From NCBI GenBank assembly GCA_050944435.1, contig JBMNRB010000010.1:1-64000 (forward strand): a stretch of DNA of 64,000 nucleotides, read 5' to 3'. Below the pieces are notes generated by a model, which saw only the letters and a program-made list of their open reading frames with translations, had not been told where the DNA came from and searched no databases. The number at the start of each line of letters is the position of its first letter. Position 1 is the stretch's first letter. The stretch comes from Ruminococcus_G sp050944435 (GTDB lineage: Bacteria; Bacillota; Clostridia; Lachnospirales; Lachnospiraceae). Of this stretch, positions 8,251-17,014 are shown one piece after another. A program made the position numbers and the translations under genes.

Positions 8251-8919
8251 TTATTCAGCTTCGATTACTTTCACGCCTTCATCCGTTCCCACGATAATGC
8301 GCTTGCACATTTTCAGGAACTGACCGGTCTCCAGAACGCCCACGATGCCGTTTACCTTTTCTTTTACATCCTCGATATCAGCCGGCACACCCAGATGGAG
8401 ATCCACAATATAGTTGCCGTTGTCCGTCACAAACAATTCCCCGTCTTTCATCCGCATCTTGGGATTAAATCCGTAGTCTTCCATTTTCTTAAACACAATC
8501 TGATATCCATAGGGCAGTATCTCAATGGGAAGCGGGAAAGCGCCCAGGCTGTCCACCAGCTTACTCTCATCCATAATCCAGATTACTTCTTTTGCCAGAT
8601 CCGCTACCACTTTCTCACGAAACAGCGCTCCGCCGCCGCCTTTAGTGGCATTGAAATCGCCGTCAATTTCGTCTACACCGTCAATGTCCAGATCAATATG
8701 ATCTACTTCATCGATATCCAGAAGAGGAATTCCCAACTCCCGAGCCTGCTGCTCTGTGGCCTTTGATGTGGGCACCGCCTGAATTTTCAGCCCGTTCTTT
8801 ACCATTTCCCCCACTTTATCCACCATATATCTGGCTGTGGAACCGGTTCCCAGTCCGACCACCATGCCGTCTTTGATATACTCTGCTGCTTTTTCCCCTG
8901 CGATTTTTTTCTGGTTCAT
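8251..8919 (-). CDS. rpiA: Ribose-5-phosphate isomerase A
   Basis: A 222-residue cytosolic enzyme that interconverts ribose 5-phosphate and ribulose 5-phosphate in the pentose phosphate pathway. Family signatures are seen: GLGTGSTA near residue 19, DGVDEID and DGDFNATKGGGGALFREK (catalytic Asp and Glu region), and ESKLVD. I take the ATG at 8919, five bases after AGGAGGT; a longer reading would run into the promoter. It has its own promoter and terminator and is thus a single-gene unit between the Cof-type phosphatase and the importer operon. Confidence 0.96.
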   Translation of the reverse strand: MNQKKIAGEKAAEYIKDGMVVGLGTGSTARYMVDKVGEMVKNGLKIQAVPTSKATEQQARELGIPLLDIDEVDHIDLDIDGVDEIDGDFNATKGGGGALFREKVVADLAKEVIWIMDESKLVDSLGAFPLPIEILPYGYQIVFKKMEDYGFNPKMRMKDGELFVTDNGNYIVDLHLGVPADIEDVKEKVNGIVGVLETGQFLKMCKRIIVGTDEGVKVIEAE

Positions 8920-8957
8920 ATGTACCTCCTGCACACAACATTTTAATAATTTTTTAT

Positions 8958-8986
8958 AGTATACCACTTTTTTTTGTTCCTGTCAC
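8958..8986 (-). promoter_or_regulatory. Promoter of rpiA
   Basis: GTGACA (complement of 8981-8986), 17-base spacer, TATACT (complement of 8958-8963), with TGG just before the -10 box. It lies between the Cof-type gene stop and rpiA. Confidence 0.65.
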
Positions 8987-8988
8987 AC

Positions 8989-9828
8989 CTATTCTGAAGG
9001 CAGACACTTTAAAATCTCTCTCAGCGCGTAAGCGACCCCATCCTCGTCATGTCTTTTGGTAATATATGATGATGCCGCCCTGCATTTTTCCGACGCATTC
9101 TCTACAGCAACGCCGTATCCTGCAAACTCCAGCATTTCCACATCATTATCGCCGTCTCCAAAGGCCGCCGTCTCCTCCGGCGGTATATGGAGCATTTCCG
9201 TCACATATTTAAGGCCGGAATGCTTTCCCGCCCGCCGGTCAGAAATCTCAATCAACTGCTGCACCGATGAAGTTATGTAAACATCCGGCGCCGCCTTTTG
9301 AATCTTCTCCCACAATTTTCCCTTCCTTTCTCCATCGGCCACCACGATATCCAGACTTTCCAGCATGCCGGCATGCTGCTGAATAAATGCCTCAATGTCC
9401 GAAACCCCTCTCCTGGTTCTTCTGATATATTCCACTCCCTTAGGAGAAGTGCCGTACCTTTGCGGATCTGCAATAAACGCTTCCCCTGCATAGGCATGAC
9501 CCTCCAAAAACGCTTCATAAGCCACGTCCTCTCCCTGCAGAGACTCCATCACTGCCTGCACCGATTCCCTTTTTATAGCGTATCGTTTCAGACATTTTCC
9601 GCTGACTGTCTCATAAACCGCCGCGCCGTTGGATGTGACCGCATAGCGGATTCCCGGAATCTGCACTACATCCGCCGGCAGGGTATGAAAGGAACGGCCG
9701 CTGGCGATGACGACACAGACGCCTTTTTTGATCAGATCTTCGAGGGCTTTTCGATTCGCCGCGCTCAATTTTCCGTCCCTATTCAGGGTAGTCCGATCCA
9801 AATCCAGCGCAACACAGCTTATTTTCAA
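8989..9828 (-). CDS. Cof-type HAD-IIB phosphatase (TTG start)
   Basis: A 279-residue cytosolic phosphatase of the Cof/YbiV branch. Motif I is ALDLDRTTLNRDGKLS, motif II is VIASGRS, the type IIB cap spans roughly residues 85-190, and motifs III/IV are in AGKHSGLKYV and FGDGDNDVEML. These enzymes act on sugar phosphates or phosphorylated cofactors such as FMN; the real substrate is not readable. The first codon is TTG; AAGGAGG lies ten bases upstream and no ATG is available nearby. It is transcribed divergently from the PHP phosphoesterase. Confidence 0.9.
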   Translation of the reverse strand: MKISCVALDLDRTTLNRDGKLSAANRKALEDLIKKGVCVVIASGRSFHTLPADVVQIPGIRYAVTSNGAAVYETVSGKCLKRYAIKRESVQAVMESLQGEDVAYEAFLEGHAYAGEAFIADPQRYGTSPKGVEYIRRTRRGVSDIEAFIQQHAGMLESLDIVVADGERKGKLWEKIQKAAPDVYITSSVQQLIEISDRRAGKHSGLKYVTEMLHIPPEETAAFGDGDNDVEMLEFAGYGVAVENASEKCRAASSYITKRHDEDGVAYALREILKCLPSE

Positions 9829-9860
9829 TTCCCGATTTCCTCCTTTTTTCCTTTCTTTTT

Positions 9861-9889
9861 ATTGTAACCTCCATCTCAGGGAAAAACAA
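9861..9889 (-). promoter_or_regulatory. Promoter of the Cof-type phosphatase
   Basis: TTGTTT (complement of 9884-9889), 17-base spacer, TACAAT (complement of 9861-9866), about 30 bases before the TTG start. Confidence 0.6.
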
Positions 9890-9894
9890 CCGTC

Positions 9895-9924
9895 TTGACT
9901 CCAGTATCCTGATAATGGCATAAT
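9895..9924 (+). promoter_or_regulatory. Promoter of the PHP phosphoesterase
   Basis: TTGACT at 9895-9900, 18-base spacer, CATAAT at 9919-9924; the start codon at 9944 follows a GGGAGATG ribosome-binding site. The -35 boxes of the two divergent promoters lie only a few bases apart. Confidence 0.6.
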
Positions 9925-9943
9925 TGTTATGGGAGATGATCAT

Positions 9944-10786
9944 ATGGAACAATATATAGATCTGCACGTACATTCCAACTGTTCCGACGGAACCATGCCG
10001 CCGGAAGAAGTGGTTCAGTACGCTGCCAAAAAGAAACTGTCCGCCATTGCGCTGACGGACCACGACACCATTAAAGGCATACCTGCCGCCAAATCAGAAG
10101 CCGAAAAACTGGGACTGGAACTGATCCCCGGCATCGAATTTTCCACCAACTATCATGGAAAAGATATCCACATCCTGGGATTGGACATCGACGTGGAAAA
10201 CGCCTATTTCACCGGAAGCCTTACCCAGTTTCTGGATTCACGAGACGCCCGCAATCAGAAGATGATCGATCTTCTTGCAGAACACGGCATAAATATTTCA
10301 TGGAATATCATGAAACAGCGTTTCCCCGGTTCTGTCTGGACAAGGGCCCATTTTGCCCGTTATCTGCTGGATGAAGGGTATGTGGCTTCCATACCGGAAG
10401 CATTTTCCAGATATATCGGCGATACCGCCTGCTGCTTCGTTCCCCGGGAAAAGGTAACCCCTTTCCAGGCCATTCGTCTGATTCATGAAGGAAATGGCAT
10501 CGCCGCGCTGGCCCACCCCCTTTTATACCATCTTTCTGAGCCAGAGCTTAACGACCTGACCGGCGCATTAAAAAAAGCCGGACTGGAAGCCATTGAAGCC
10601 GTCTATTCTGCCAATCGCTGGATGGATGAGGGAAATATGCGCCTCCTGGCAAAAAAATTCGGTCTGAAAATTACCGGCGGTTCAGATTTTCACGGCGGCA
10701 ACAAACCGGATATCGATTTGGGATCCGGACGGGGAAATTTGAAAATCCCCTATCAGATATGGGAAAATCTAAAAAAAGGCAGATAA
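9944..10786 (+). CDS. PHP-domain phosphoesterase (RNase AM/YciV-like)
   Basis: A 280-residue metal-dependent phosphoesterase. The polymerase-histidinol-phosphatase fold is shown by DLHVHSNCSDGT at the N terminus, ALTDHDTIKGI, PGIEFSTNYHGKDIHILG, ALAHPLLY and the final GGSDFHGG, which supply the His/Asp metal ligands. Relatives remove phosphates from 3',5'-nucleoside bisphosphates or trim short RNAs; that function is inferred by family. The ATG at 9944 follows GGGAG; another ATG five codons earlier has no spacing for it. Single gene, ending in a bidirectional terminator. Confidence 0.9.
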   Translation: MEQYIDLHVHSNCSDGTMPPEEVVQYAAKKKLSAIALTDHDTIKGIPAAKSEAEKLGLELIPGIEFSTNYHGKDIHILGLDIDVENAYFTGSLTQFLDSRDARNQKMIDLLAEHGINISWNIMKQRFPGSVWTRAHFARYLLDEGYVASIPEAFSRYIGDTACCFVPREKVTPFQAIRLIHEGNGIAALAHPLLYHLSEPELNDLTGALKKAGLEAIEAVYSANRWMDEGNMRLLAKKFGLKITGGSDFHGGNKPDIDLGSGRGNLKIPYQIWENLKKGR

Positions 10787-10790
10787 AAAT

Positions 10791-10814
10791 TGACCCGTAC
10801 AGACGTACGGGTCA
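10791..10814. terminator. Bidirectional terminator between the PHP gene and ppk1
   Basis: Perfect ten-pair stem TGACCCGTAC/GTACGGGTCA with loop AGAC. On the plus strand it is followed by CATTTTCTCTTTTT; on the minus strand by ATTTTTATC. The genes on both sides converge on it. Confidence 0.85.
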
Positions 10815-10846
10815 CATTTTCTCTTTTTCGGCACACCATAAACCTT

Positions 10847-12985
10847 TTACTCTTCCAAATGTTCCGCCGGAATAAACACTCTCCGGTCCATTACCTTCTC
10901 CGGTTCCTCTGCCTGTCTGGTCGCTTCTTCACAGAACTGCTCCTGTGCATTCACCAAAACTTTTCCTCTTTTGTCAATCTTTTCATAGGTACCGTCCGGC
11001 TGCAGTATATGCGCTTTTACATTATCTCTAAGCTGGGTATCCAGGATATGCCATGCCTCTTTTTTCAGCCGTTCATCCTCAATGGGGAAAATAATCTCCA
11101 CCCGCTTATCCAGATTTCTCGGCATCCAGTCGGCGCTGCCCATGTAGATTTCTTCATTGCCGTTGCTGTAGAAATAGAAAATTCTGGCATGTTCCAGGAA
11201 ATTTCCCACAATGGACCGCACCGTTATGTTTTCACTGACTCCCGGTATTCCCGTTTTCAGGCAGCAAATTCCTCTTACGATGAGATCAATCTTTACGCCT
11301 GCCGCAGAAGCCTCATAGAGGGCCGCAATGATATCCCGGTCACATAAAGAATTTACTTTGGCAATAATGTGGGCTTTATCTCCTTTTCTGGCATGCTCCG
11401 CCTCCATCTGAATCAGATGGATAAAACGGTCTCTCATCCACAAAGGCGCAACTACCAGTTTATTCCAGACACTGGGCTCTGAGTAGCCGGAAAGCATATT
11501 AAAGACGGCAGTAGCGTCTTCACCAATTCTGGCGTCACAGGTCAGAAGACCGCAGTCCGTATAAAGCTTCGCTGTGGAATCATTATAATTCCCTGTGCCC
11601 AGATGAACGTACCGGCGAATGCCCGTTTCCTCTCTTCTTACCACCAGAGTGATTTTACTGTGGGTTTTCAGCCCCAGAAGGCCGTAAATAACATGGCAGC
11701 CTGCTTTCTCCAGCATCTTTGCCCAGACAATATTATTTTCCTCATCAAATCTGGCTTTCAGCTCCACCAGTACGGATACCTGTTTGCCGTTTTCCGCCGC
11801 CTGTGCCAGTGCGGCAATGATGGGAGAGTTTCCGCTTACCCGATACAGCGTCTGCTTGATCGCCAGCACATCCGGATCCTTGGCCGCCTGCTGGACAAAA
11901 TTCACCACAGGATCAAAGCTCATATAGGGATGGTGCAGCAGAATATCTCCTTTACGGATGTTGGTAAAAATATCGTCCTCATTCTGCAGCGCCGGCACCG
12001 CCGCCGGCATATAGGGCTTCACCTTATACTGATCATATCCTTTCACCCCGTACAGTTTCATTAAGAAAGTCAGATCCAAGGGGCCGTTGATTTCATAAAT
12101 ATCCTCTGCCTGAATGGAAAATTCTTCTTTTAATATTTTCAGCAGTCTTTCATCCATATTTTCCTGGACTTCAAGGCGGATTACTTCTCCCCACTGCCGC
12201 TTTTTCAGTTGTTTCTGGATTTCTTTCAAAAGGTCGGCCGCCTCATCTTCGTCAATGGTGAGATCGGCGTTGCGCATAATACGGTAAGGATGCGCACATA
12301 CCACGTCGTAACTTAAAAACAGTTTTCCGATATTTCGCTCTATGATTTCCTCCAGAAGGATAAAACATCTGAAGCCATCTTTATCCTCTGGAATTGCCAC
12401 GATTCTGGGCAGAACAGAAGGAACCTGCACCGTGGCAAACTCCATCTCTTCTTTATTTTTTTTCTTTTCCTTTTTCCGGATCAGCGCCCCAATGTTCAGC
12501 GTCTTATTCCGAATCAATGGAAACGGCCTGGATGAGTCCATCGCCATGGGAGTCAGTACGGGATAAACATTTTCTTCAAAAAATTCATCCACGTAAGTCT
12601 GCTGGGCTTTCGTCAGCAGTTCATGTTCACTGATGATGTTGACCCCGATATTTCTCAGCATGGGAAGCAGAGAACGGTTATAGGTATTATACTGAGCCTG
12701 CACCAGCTGGTGTGTCCTTGGACTTATGGCTTTCAGTTGTTCTTCCGGTGTAAGTCCGGCAATGTCCGGTTTCTTATATCCCGCATGAACCATATCTTTC
12801 AGTGACGCAACACGGATCATGAAAAATTCATCCAGGTTGGAAGCGGTAATGCTCAAGAATTTAAAGCGTTCCAATAATGGAATACTTTTATCCCGCGCTT
12901 CTTCCAGTACCCTTACGTCAAAATCGATCCAGCTCAATTCCCGGTTCCGATAATATTCCGGTTTCATCCACTCTGTATAATTCAT
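10847..12985 (-). CDS. ppk1: Polyphosphate kinase 1
   Basis: A 712-residue enzyme that polymerises the gamma-phosphate of ATP into polyphosphate and can run in reverse. The N-terminal domain begins with YYRNRELSWIDFDVRVLEEA, the head domain follows, and the two catalytic C-terminal domains contain HPYMSFDPVVNF, IKQTLYRV and the autophosphorylated-His motif HLGTGNYNDSTAKLY. Length is normal for the family. It lies ten bases after the Ppx-like gene in the same operon, so polymer making and breaking are co-expressed. It ends at a strong bidirectional terminator. Confidence 0.97.
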   Translation of the reverse strand: MNYTEWMKPEYYRNRELSWIDFDVRVLEEARDKSIPLLERFKFLSITASNLDEFFMIRVASLKDMVHAGYKKPDIAGLTPEEQLKAISPRTHQLVQAQYNTYNRSLLPMLRNIGVNIISEHELLTKAQQTYVDEFFEENVYPVLTPMAMDSSRPFPLIRNKTLNIGALIRKKEKKKNKEEMEFATVQVPSVLPRIVAIPEDKDGFRCFILLEEIIERNIGKLFLSYDVVCAHPYRIMRNADLTIDEDEAADLLKEIQKQLKKRQWGEVIRLEVQENMDERLLKILKEEFSIQAEDIYEINGPLDLTFLMKLYGVKGYDQYKVKPYMPAAVPALQNEDDIFTNIRKGDILLHHPYMSFDPVVNFVQQAAKDPDVLAIKQTLYRVSGNSPIIAALAQAAENGKQVSVLVELKARFDEENNIVWAKMLEKAGCHVIYGLLGLKTHSKITLVVRREETGIRRYVHLGTGNYNDSTAKLYTDCGLLTCDARIGEDATAVFNMLSGYSEPSVWNKLVVAPLWMRDRFIHLIQMEAEHARKGDKAHIIAKVNSLCDRDIIAALYEASAAGVKIDLIVRGICCLKTGIPGVSENITVRSIVGNFLEHARIFYFYSNGNEEIYMGSADWMPRNLDKRVEIIFPIEDERLKKEAWHILDTQLRDNVKAHILQPDGTYEKIDKRGKVLVNAQEQFCEEATRQAEEPEKVMDRRVFIPAEHLEE

Positions 12986-12995
12986 CTCGGCCCTC

Positions 12996-14537
12996 CTAAA
13001 TAATTCTCTTTACTTTCATGACAGGACGTATACTGAATACTTCTTCAAAGAAATCCAGTTTGTTCTGAATCAGTCCCCGCTCCAGGGTAAAATCCTTTTT
13101 CGTCTGAATACTTAATATCAGTTCATTTTCTTTTACCTGTGCTTTCATACTTTCGATTTTCTGCATATGACTTCTATCCAGCGCATTGACCAGACGAAGG
13201 ATTGCCGTCAGCTTTGCCACCAGAATGTAATCGCTCCCTTTCACATCGGATATGCGGCTCATGGAAGCGTAATCATCAAAGGGAAGCGTATTATACCGAA
13301 CCGCCAGTGCGATGATCTCCCTCTCCCGATGGGACAGACCTATGATTTCCGTGGACATAATAATGTTGAAGGAACATTCCGCCACGTTGCTCAGACTGAT
13401 ATACTTTCCGCAGTCGTGAATCTGCACAGCTACCTCCAGCATCAAAAGTTCTCTCTCCGTCAGACCGTGCACTCTTTTCATGGCCTTAAATATGGTTTTT
13501 GCCAGTTTCGACATCATCTGCGTATGACTTTTGCTGACTGAATACCGTTTTCCAATATTCCGCGCCGCCATAACAATATCGTTGTCAAAGTTATGCTCTG
13601 ATTTAATCAGTTTTGCCTTTTCTGCAAAATCATAGGCCACACCGTCTGACAGACCGATGCCTGGAATCCATATGGTCTGCACATCCATTTCCTGAATCAG
13701 CCGTTTATTGATAATCACCGTGGGAATCAGAAGGGAAGCGTATTCCAGCGCAATTCCCATTTCCATGGCCAGTTCAATGGGGGATCTGCGGATTACCGTC
13801 CGATACCACTCCATATAGTCTTCCTTCGACAAAATCTCGGAAAACTCTCCTTTTTTGTTATACAGCAGCGAATCCGTAAAATTATTTCCAATGAGGATGA
13901 TATTGCTGATCTTCCGGTCTTTCAGATGAAGTTTGGTGAAACTGGAAATCTCGTTTCGAATCAGCTCTTCCACTAGCATTTCATAATGGGACGTCTCTCT
14001 TTCAATTCCGGACAGGCGCTCCCTCACTCTTAAGCTTCCCAGTTTCACATTCTGAGTAGTAATCAGATTATCTTTATCAAAAAGAGAAATCTGTATGCTT
14101 CCGCCGCTGACATCCAGGATGGCAGTTCCCTTTTCGATGATTTTCTGGAAAGTATCTCCCTTAGAGGCGATTCCCTTGTACCCTAGGAACCGCTGCTCGG
14201 AATTACTCAAAATATCCACATGAATTCCCGTTCTCTGATAGATAGTCTCCAGCATAATCAGTGAATTGGACGCTTCTCTGATAGCGCTGGTACCGAAGGC
14301 CCGGTAATCTGTCACCTTGTATCCTTCCATAATTTCTGTAAAATTTTTGATTACCGTACACAGCTCGTCAATTAATCCGGCCGTCACCTTTCCCGTGGTA
14401 TAAGCCGTCTTCCCCAGCTCCAGCCGGTGGGTCACCCGGTCAATGGAATGCACTTTGCTTTTTCTGGAAAGCTCGAATATTTCCAAGCTGACATTATAAG
14501 ACCCAATCTCAATTGTGGCAAACATTGTCACCTGCAT
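12996..14537 (-). CDS. Ppx/GppA-family phosphatase with C-terminal HD domain, divergent active site
   Basis: A 513-residue protein of the exopolyphosphatase/guanosine-pentaphosphatase family. The two-lobe ASKHA fold covers about residues 1-310 and an HD-type domain (VQIHDCGKYIS) follows. The usual phosphate-binding motif D-x-GSNS is here EIGSYN, and the second D-x-GGGS is DVSGGS, while TSAIREASN and the probable catalytic Glu region (NSEQR) remain. It is thus recognisable but altered. Position between a AAA ATPase and ppk1 supports a polyphosphate or (p)ppGpp role. The ATG at 14537 has GGGAGG six bases upstream and overlaps the preceding stop by ten bases. Regulatory rather than catalytic function is possible. 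Confidence 0.85.
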   Translation of the reverse strand: MQVTMFATIEIGSYNVSLEIFELSRKSKVHSIDRVTHRLELGKTAYTTGKVTAGLIDELCTVIKNFTEIMEGYKVTDYRAFGTSAIREASNSLIMLETIYQRTGIHVDILSNSEQRFLGYKGIASKGDTFQKIIEKGTAILDVSGGSIQISLFDKDNLITTQNVKLGSLRVRERLSGIERETSHYEMLVEELIRNEISSFTKLHLKDRKISNIILIGNNFTDSLLYNKKGEFSEILSKEDYMEWYRTVIRRSPIELAMEMGIALEYASLLIPTVIINKRLIQEMDVQTIWIPGIGLSDGVAYDFAEKAKLIKSEHNFDNDIVMAARNIGKRYSVSKSHTQMMSKLAKTIFKAMKRVHGLTERELLMLEVAVQIHDCGKYISLSNVAECSFNIIMSTEIIGLSHREREIIALAVRYNTLPFDDYASMSRISDVKGSDYILVAKLTAILRLVNALDRSHMQKIESMKAQVKENELILSIQTKKDFTLERGLIQNKLDFFEEVFSIRPVMKVKRII

Positions 14538-15850
14538 ATCTGTCCTCCCATGCTTTCATCCTCTGGTTCCTTTCCCAGCAGATAGTCGATAAACTGCTGC
14601 GCCGTTCTGCCGGATAATCCTCCATGGGCCATCTCCCATTTGTTGGCCTCCGCCAACAGTTTCTCCTCCGGCATACTTACACCGTACCTTTCTGCCAGCG
14701 TCTTGACAATATTCTGAAATTCTTTCCTGTCCGGCGCACTGAAGAAAATAGTAACTCCGAATCGGGATACCAAAGACAGTTTCTCCTGCACCGTGTCGGA
14801 AGCATGGAGATGATCTCTCCTTCCCTCCTTATCGCTGAATTCCTCTTTGATCAGATGACGCCGGTTGGAGGTGGCATAAATCAAAATATTGTCCGGTTTT
14901 TTCTCCAGTCCTCCTTCAATCACCGCTTTCAGATACTTATATTCAATTTCAAATTCTTCAAAAGAAAGATCGTCCATGTAAATGATAAACTTATAATTGC
15001 GGTTTTTAATCTGAGCAATAACATCATTAAGATCCTGAAACTGATGTTTATACATCTCTATAATCCGTAGTCCCTGATCATAATATTGATTCAAAATTCC
15101 TTTTATGCTGGAAGATTTCCCCGTTCCGGCATCTCCGAACAACAGACAGTTATTGGCCCGTCTTCCTTTTACAAATGCTTCCGTATTATCAATTAATTTT
15201 TTCTTTGCAATCTCATATCCCACCAGATCCGAAAGCTGCACATGGGCAATATTGGTAATGGGTACAATCTGGGCTCCTTCTTCCCGGTGCACTACCCGGA
15301 AAGCCTTGTGCAGTCCCAGTTTCCCCACCCCGAAATCTTGATAAAAACGGACGATATCGTCCATAAATTCTTCCACTGTTTCACATGCTTCCAGTCTCTC
15401 ACTTAACGTACAGATTCTGTCCCGAATCCGCTTGTTGAAAAGCTTTCTTCCGCCTGTGCTTTCATAACTGCAGATAATCTCACAGTCTCCTGATCCGAAT
15501 ACCCGGTCAAACGCTTTCATGTCAAAATCATAAAGTTCTTTAAACCGGATAAAATCATGCATCGCCATCTGGTTAACGCTTCCCTCTACCTTTCCCACAA
15601 TCTCGCAGGCTGTGCTGAAAGCGTTTTCTTTATTTACCAACAGAAAGGTCAGATAATTGTGCCACAGATTTCCGGAAAAGCCGTAAGCTCCAGCCATCTC
15701 CACCAACCCGCTCAGAGATTCATAAAAGTCCTGCCGATAGGGTTCCACATCCCTGTTTTCCTGGATGGCTTTCATAATCTCCGTCATTTTTTTTAAGATT
15801 CCGCCCTGTTCAAAATCGCGATACAAAATACATTCTTCAATTCTGGTCAC
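14528..15850 (-). CDS. AAA ATPase of the DUF815 family (GTG start)
   Basis: A 440-residue ATPase. An alpha-helical N-terminal part of about 200 residues is followed by the AAA core: Walker A GDAGTGKSS, Walker B FIIYMDDLSFE, sensor-like IYATSNRRH and an arginine-containing lid near GGLSGRTAQQFIDYL. DUF815 proteins are related to DnaA/RuvB-like AAA proteins but have no agreed job. The start is GTG with GAGGG eight bases before it. It sits between pheA and the Ppx-like gene, overlapping the latter, so a link to polyphosphate metabolism is possible but unproved. Confidence 0.85.
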   Translation of the reverse strand: MTRIEECILYRDFEQGGILKKMTEIMKAIQENRDVEPYRQDFYESLSGLVEMAGAYGFSGNLWHNYLTFLLVNKENAFSTACEIVGKVEGSVNQMAMHDFIRFKELYDFDMKAFDRVFGSGDCEIICSYESTGGRKLFNKRIRDRICTLSERLEACETVEEFMDDIVRFYQDFGVGKLGLHKAFRVVHREEGAQIVPITNIAHVQLSDLVGYEIAKKKLIDNTEAFVKGRRANNCLLFGDAGTGKSSSIKGILNQYYDQGLRIIEMYKHQFQDLNDVIAQIKNRNYKFIIYMDDLSFEEFEIEYKYLKAVIEGGLEKKPDNILIYATSNRRHLIKEEFSDKEGRRDHLHASDTVQEKLSLVSRFGVTIFFSAPDRKEFQNIVKTLAERYGVSMPEEKLLAEANKWEMAHGGLSGRTAQQFIDYLLGKEPEDESMGGQICR

Positions 15851-15868
15851 ACTTGTTCCCTCTTTCCT

Positions 15869-17002
15869 CTATCGATAATTTCCAAACACCCGCAAAGCGC
15901 TGGCTTCCTGCTGGATTCCCCTCAATGCATTTTTCACGGCGCTGTCGTCCAGATTTCCTTCAAAGTCCACAAAAAATCGGTATTCCCAGTTTCTTCCGGG
16001 AAGAGGACGGGATTCAATCTTGGTCATATTCAGATCGTTGTAAATGAAATGGGCCAAAATGTTATAAAGGGTTCCGCTGGTATGGGGCAGTTCAAAACAG
16101 ATACTGATCTTATCCGCCTCCGGCGTATAAATCTTCTTTCCCGATACGATAATAAAACGGGTGGAGTTGGTCTCGCTGGAAGAAATATTATCATCCAGAA
16201 TCTGAAGTCCGAAATATTCCGCCGCATGCCGGCTGCCGATAGCCGCCTGTTCCCTTTTTCCTTCTTCTCTGACTTTTTTCGCCGCCACCGCAGTGTTGAT
16301 TACCTCCTGCTGCCGCCAGTCCGGATGACGGTCCAGATAATGGCTGCACTGCTTCAGCGCCTGGGGATGGGAACATACCAATCGGATATCGTCTGCCGAT
16401 ACCCCAGGCAGGGCCATCAGCACATGATCTGCCCGGATAATCTGCTGTCCCACTATATTGTGCTGATACTCCACCAGCAGATCATAAATATCCGCCACAA
16501 TACCCGCCGTAGAATTCTCAATGGGAAGAACGGCATAATCCGCTTCTCCTCCTGCTATGGCCTCCATGGCGTCCTTCCAGGTCTCCACGTGAAAACTGTC
16601 CACCTTCGTTCCGAAATACGTATTCATCGCGGCAAAACTGTAGGCTCCTTCCACTCCCTGAAACACAACTTTTTCTCCCTGAATGGGCAGACGATCCACC
16701 CTTTGAAAATCGCTCTCATCGCCAATCCCATTCTCCGTCAAAAGCTGATACTGCCTCTTTCTGCTGATGGACATAATCTGTCCGAACAACTCCTGAACCC
16801 CCACAGCGTTGAAATGGTTAGATGCCTTCTCTCCCAGGGTTTTCAGCTTCTGGTTCTCCCGTTCCTTGTCAAATACTTGTTTTCCCGTTCGAATCTTAAA
16901 TTCCGCCACTTCTTCCGTAAGCTTCATTCTCTTTTCAAAAAGTTTAATTATCTCTTCATCCACATCATCAATCTGATTCCGTATTTCCTGTAAATCTGTC
17001 AT
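15869..17002 (-). CDS. pheA: Bifunctional chorismate mutase/prephenate dehydratase
   Basis: A 377-residue enzyme for the two steps from chorismate to phenylpyruvate in phenylalanine synthesis. Residues 1-90 form the AroQ-type mutase (LQEIRNQIDDVDEEIIKLFEKR). Residues about 110-285 are the dehydratase with PIENSTAGIV and the NSTRFIIVS signature. The C-terminal ACT domain carries the ESRP-type motif (TKIESRPLPGRNWEYRFF) that usually binds phenylalanine for feedback inhibition. It lies between folC and the AAA ATPase with gaps of 12-18 bases, so one transcript. Confidence 0.96.
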   Translation of the reverse strand: MTDLQEIRNQIDDVDEEIIKLFEKRMKLTEEVAEFKIRTGKQVFDKERENQKLKTLGEKASNHFNAVGVQELFGQIMSISRKRQYQLLTENGIGDESDFQRVDRLPIQGEKVVFQGVEGAYSFAAMNTYFGTKVDSFHVETWKDAMEAIAGGEADYAVLPIENSTAGIVADIYDLLVEYQHNIVGQQIIRADHVLMALPGVSADDIRLVCSHPQALKQCSHYLDRHPDWRQQEVINTAVAAKKVREEGKREQAAIGSRHAAEYFGLQILDDNISSSETNSTRFIIVSGKKIYTPEADKISICFELPHTSGTLYNILAHFIYNDLNMTKIESRPLPGRNWEYRFFVDFEGNLDDSAVKNALRGIQQEASALRVFGNYR

Positions 17003-17014
17003 ACCTGTCTTCCT

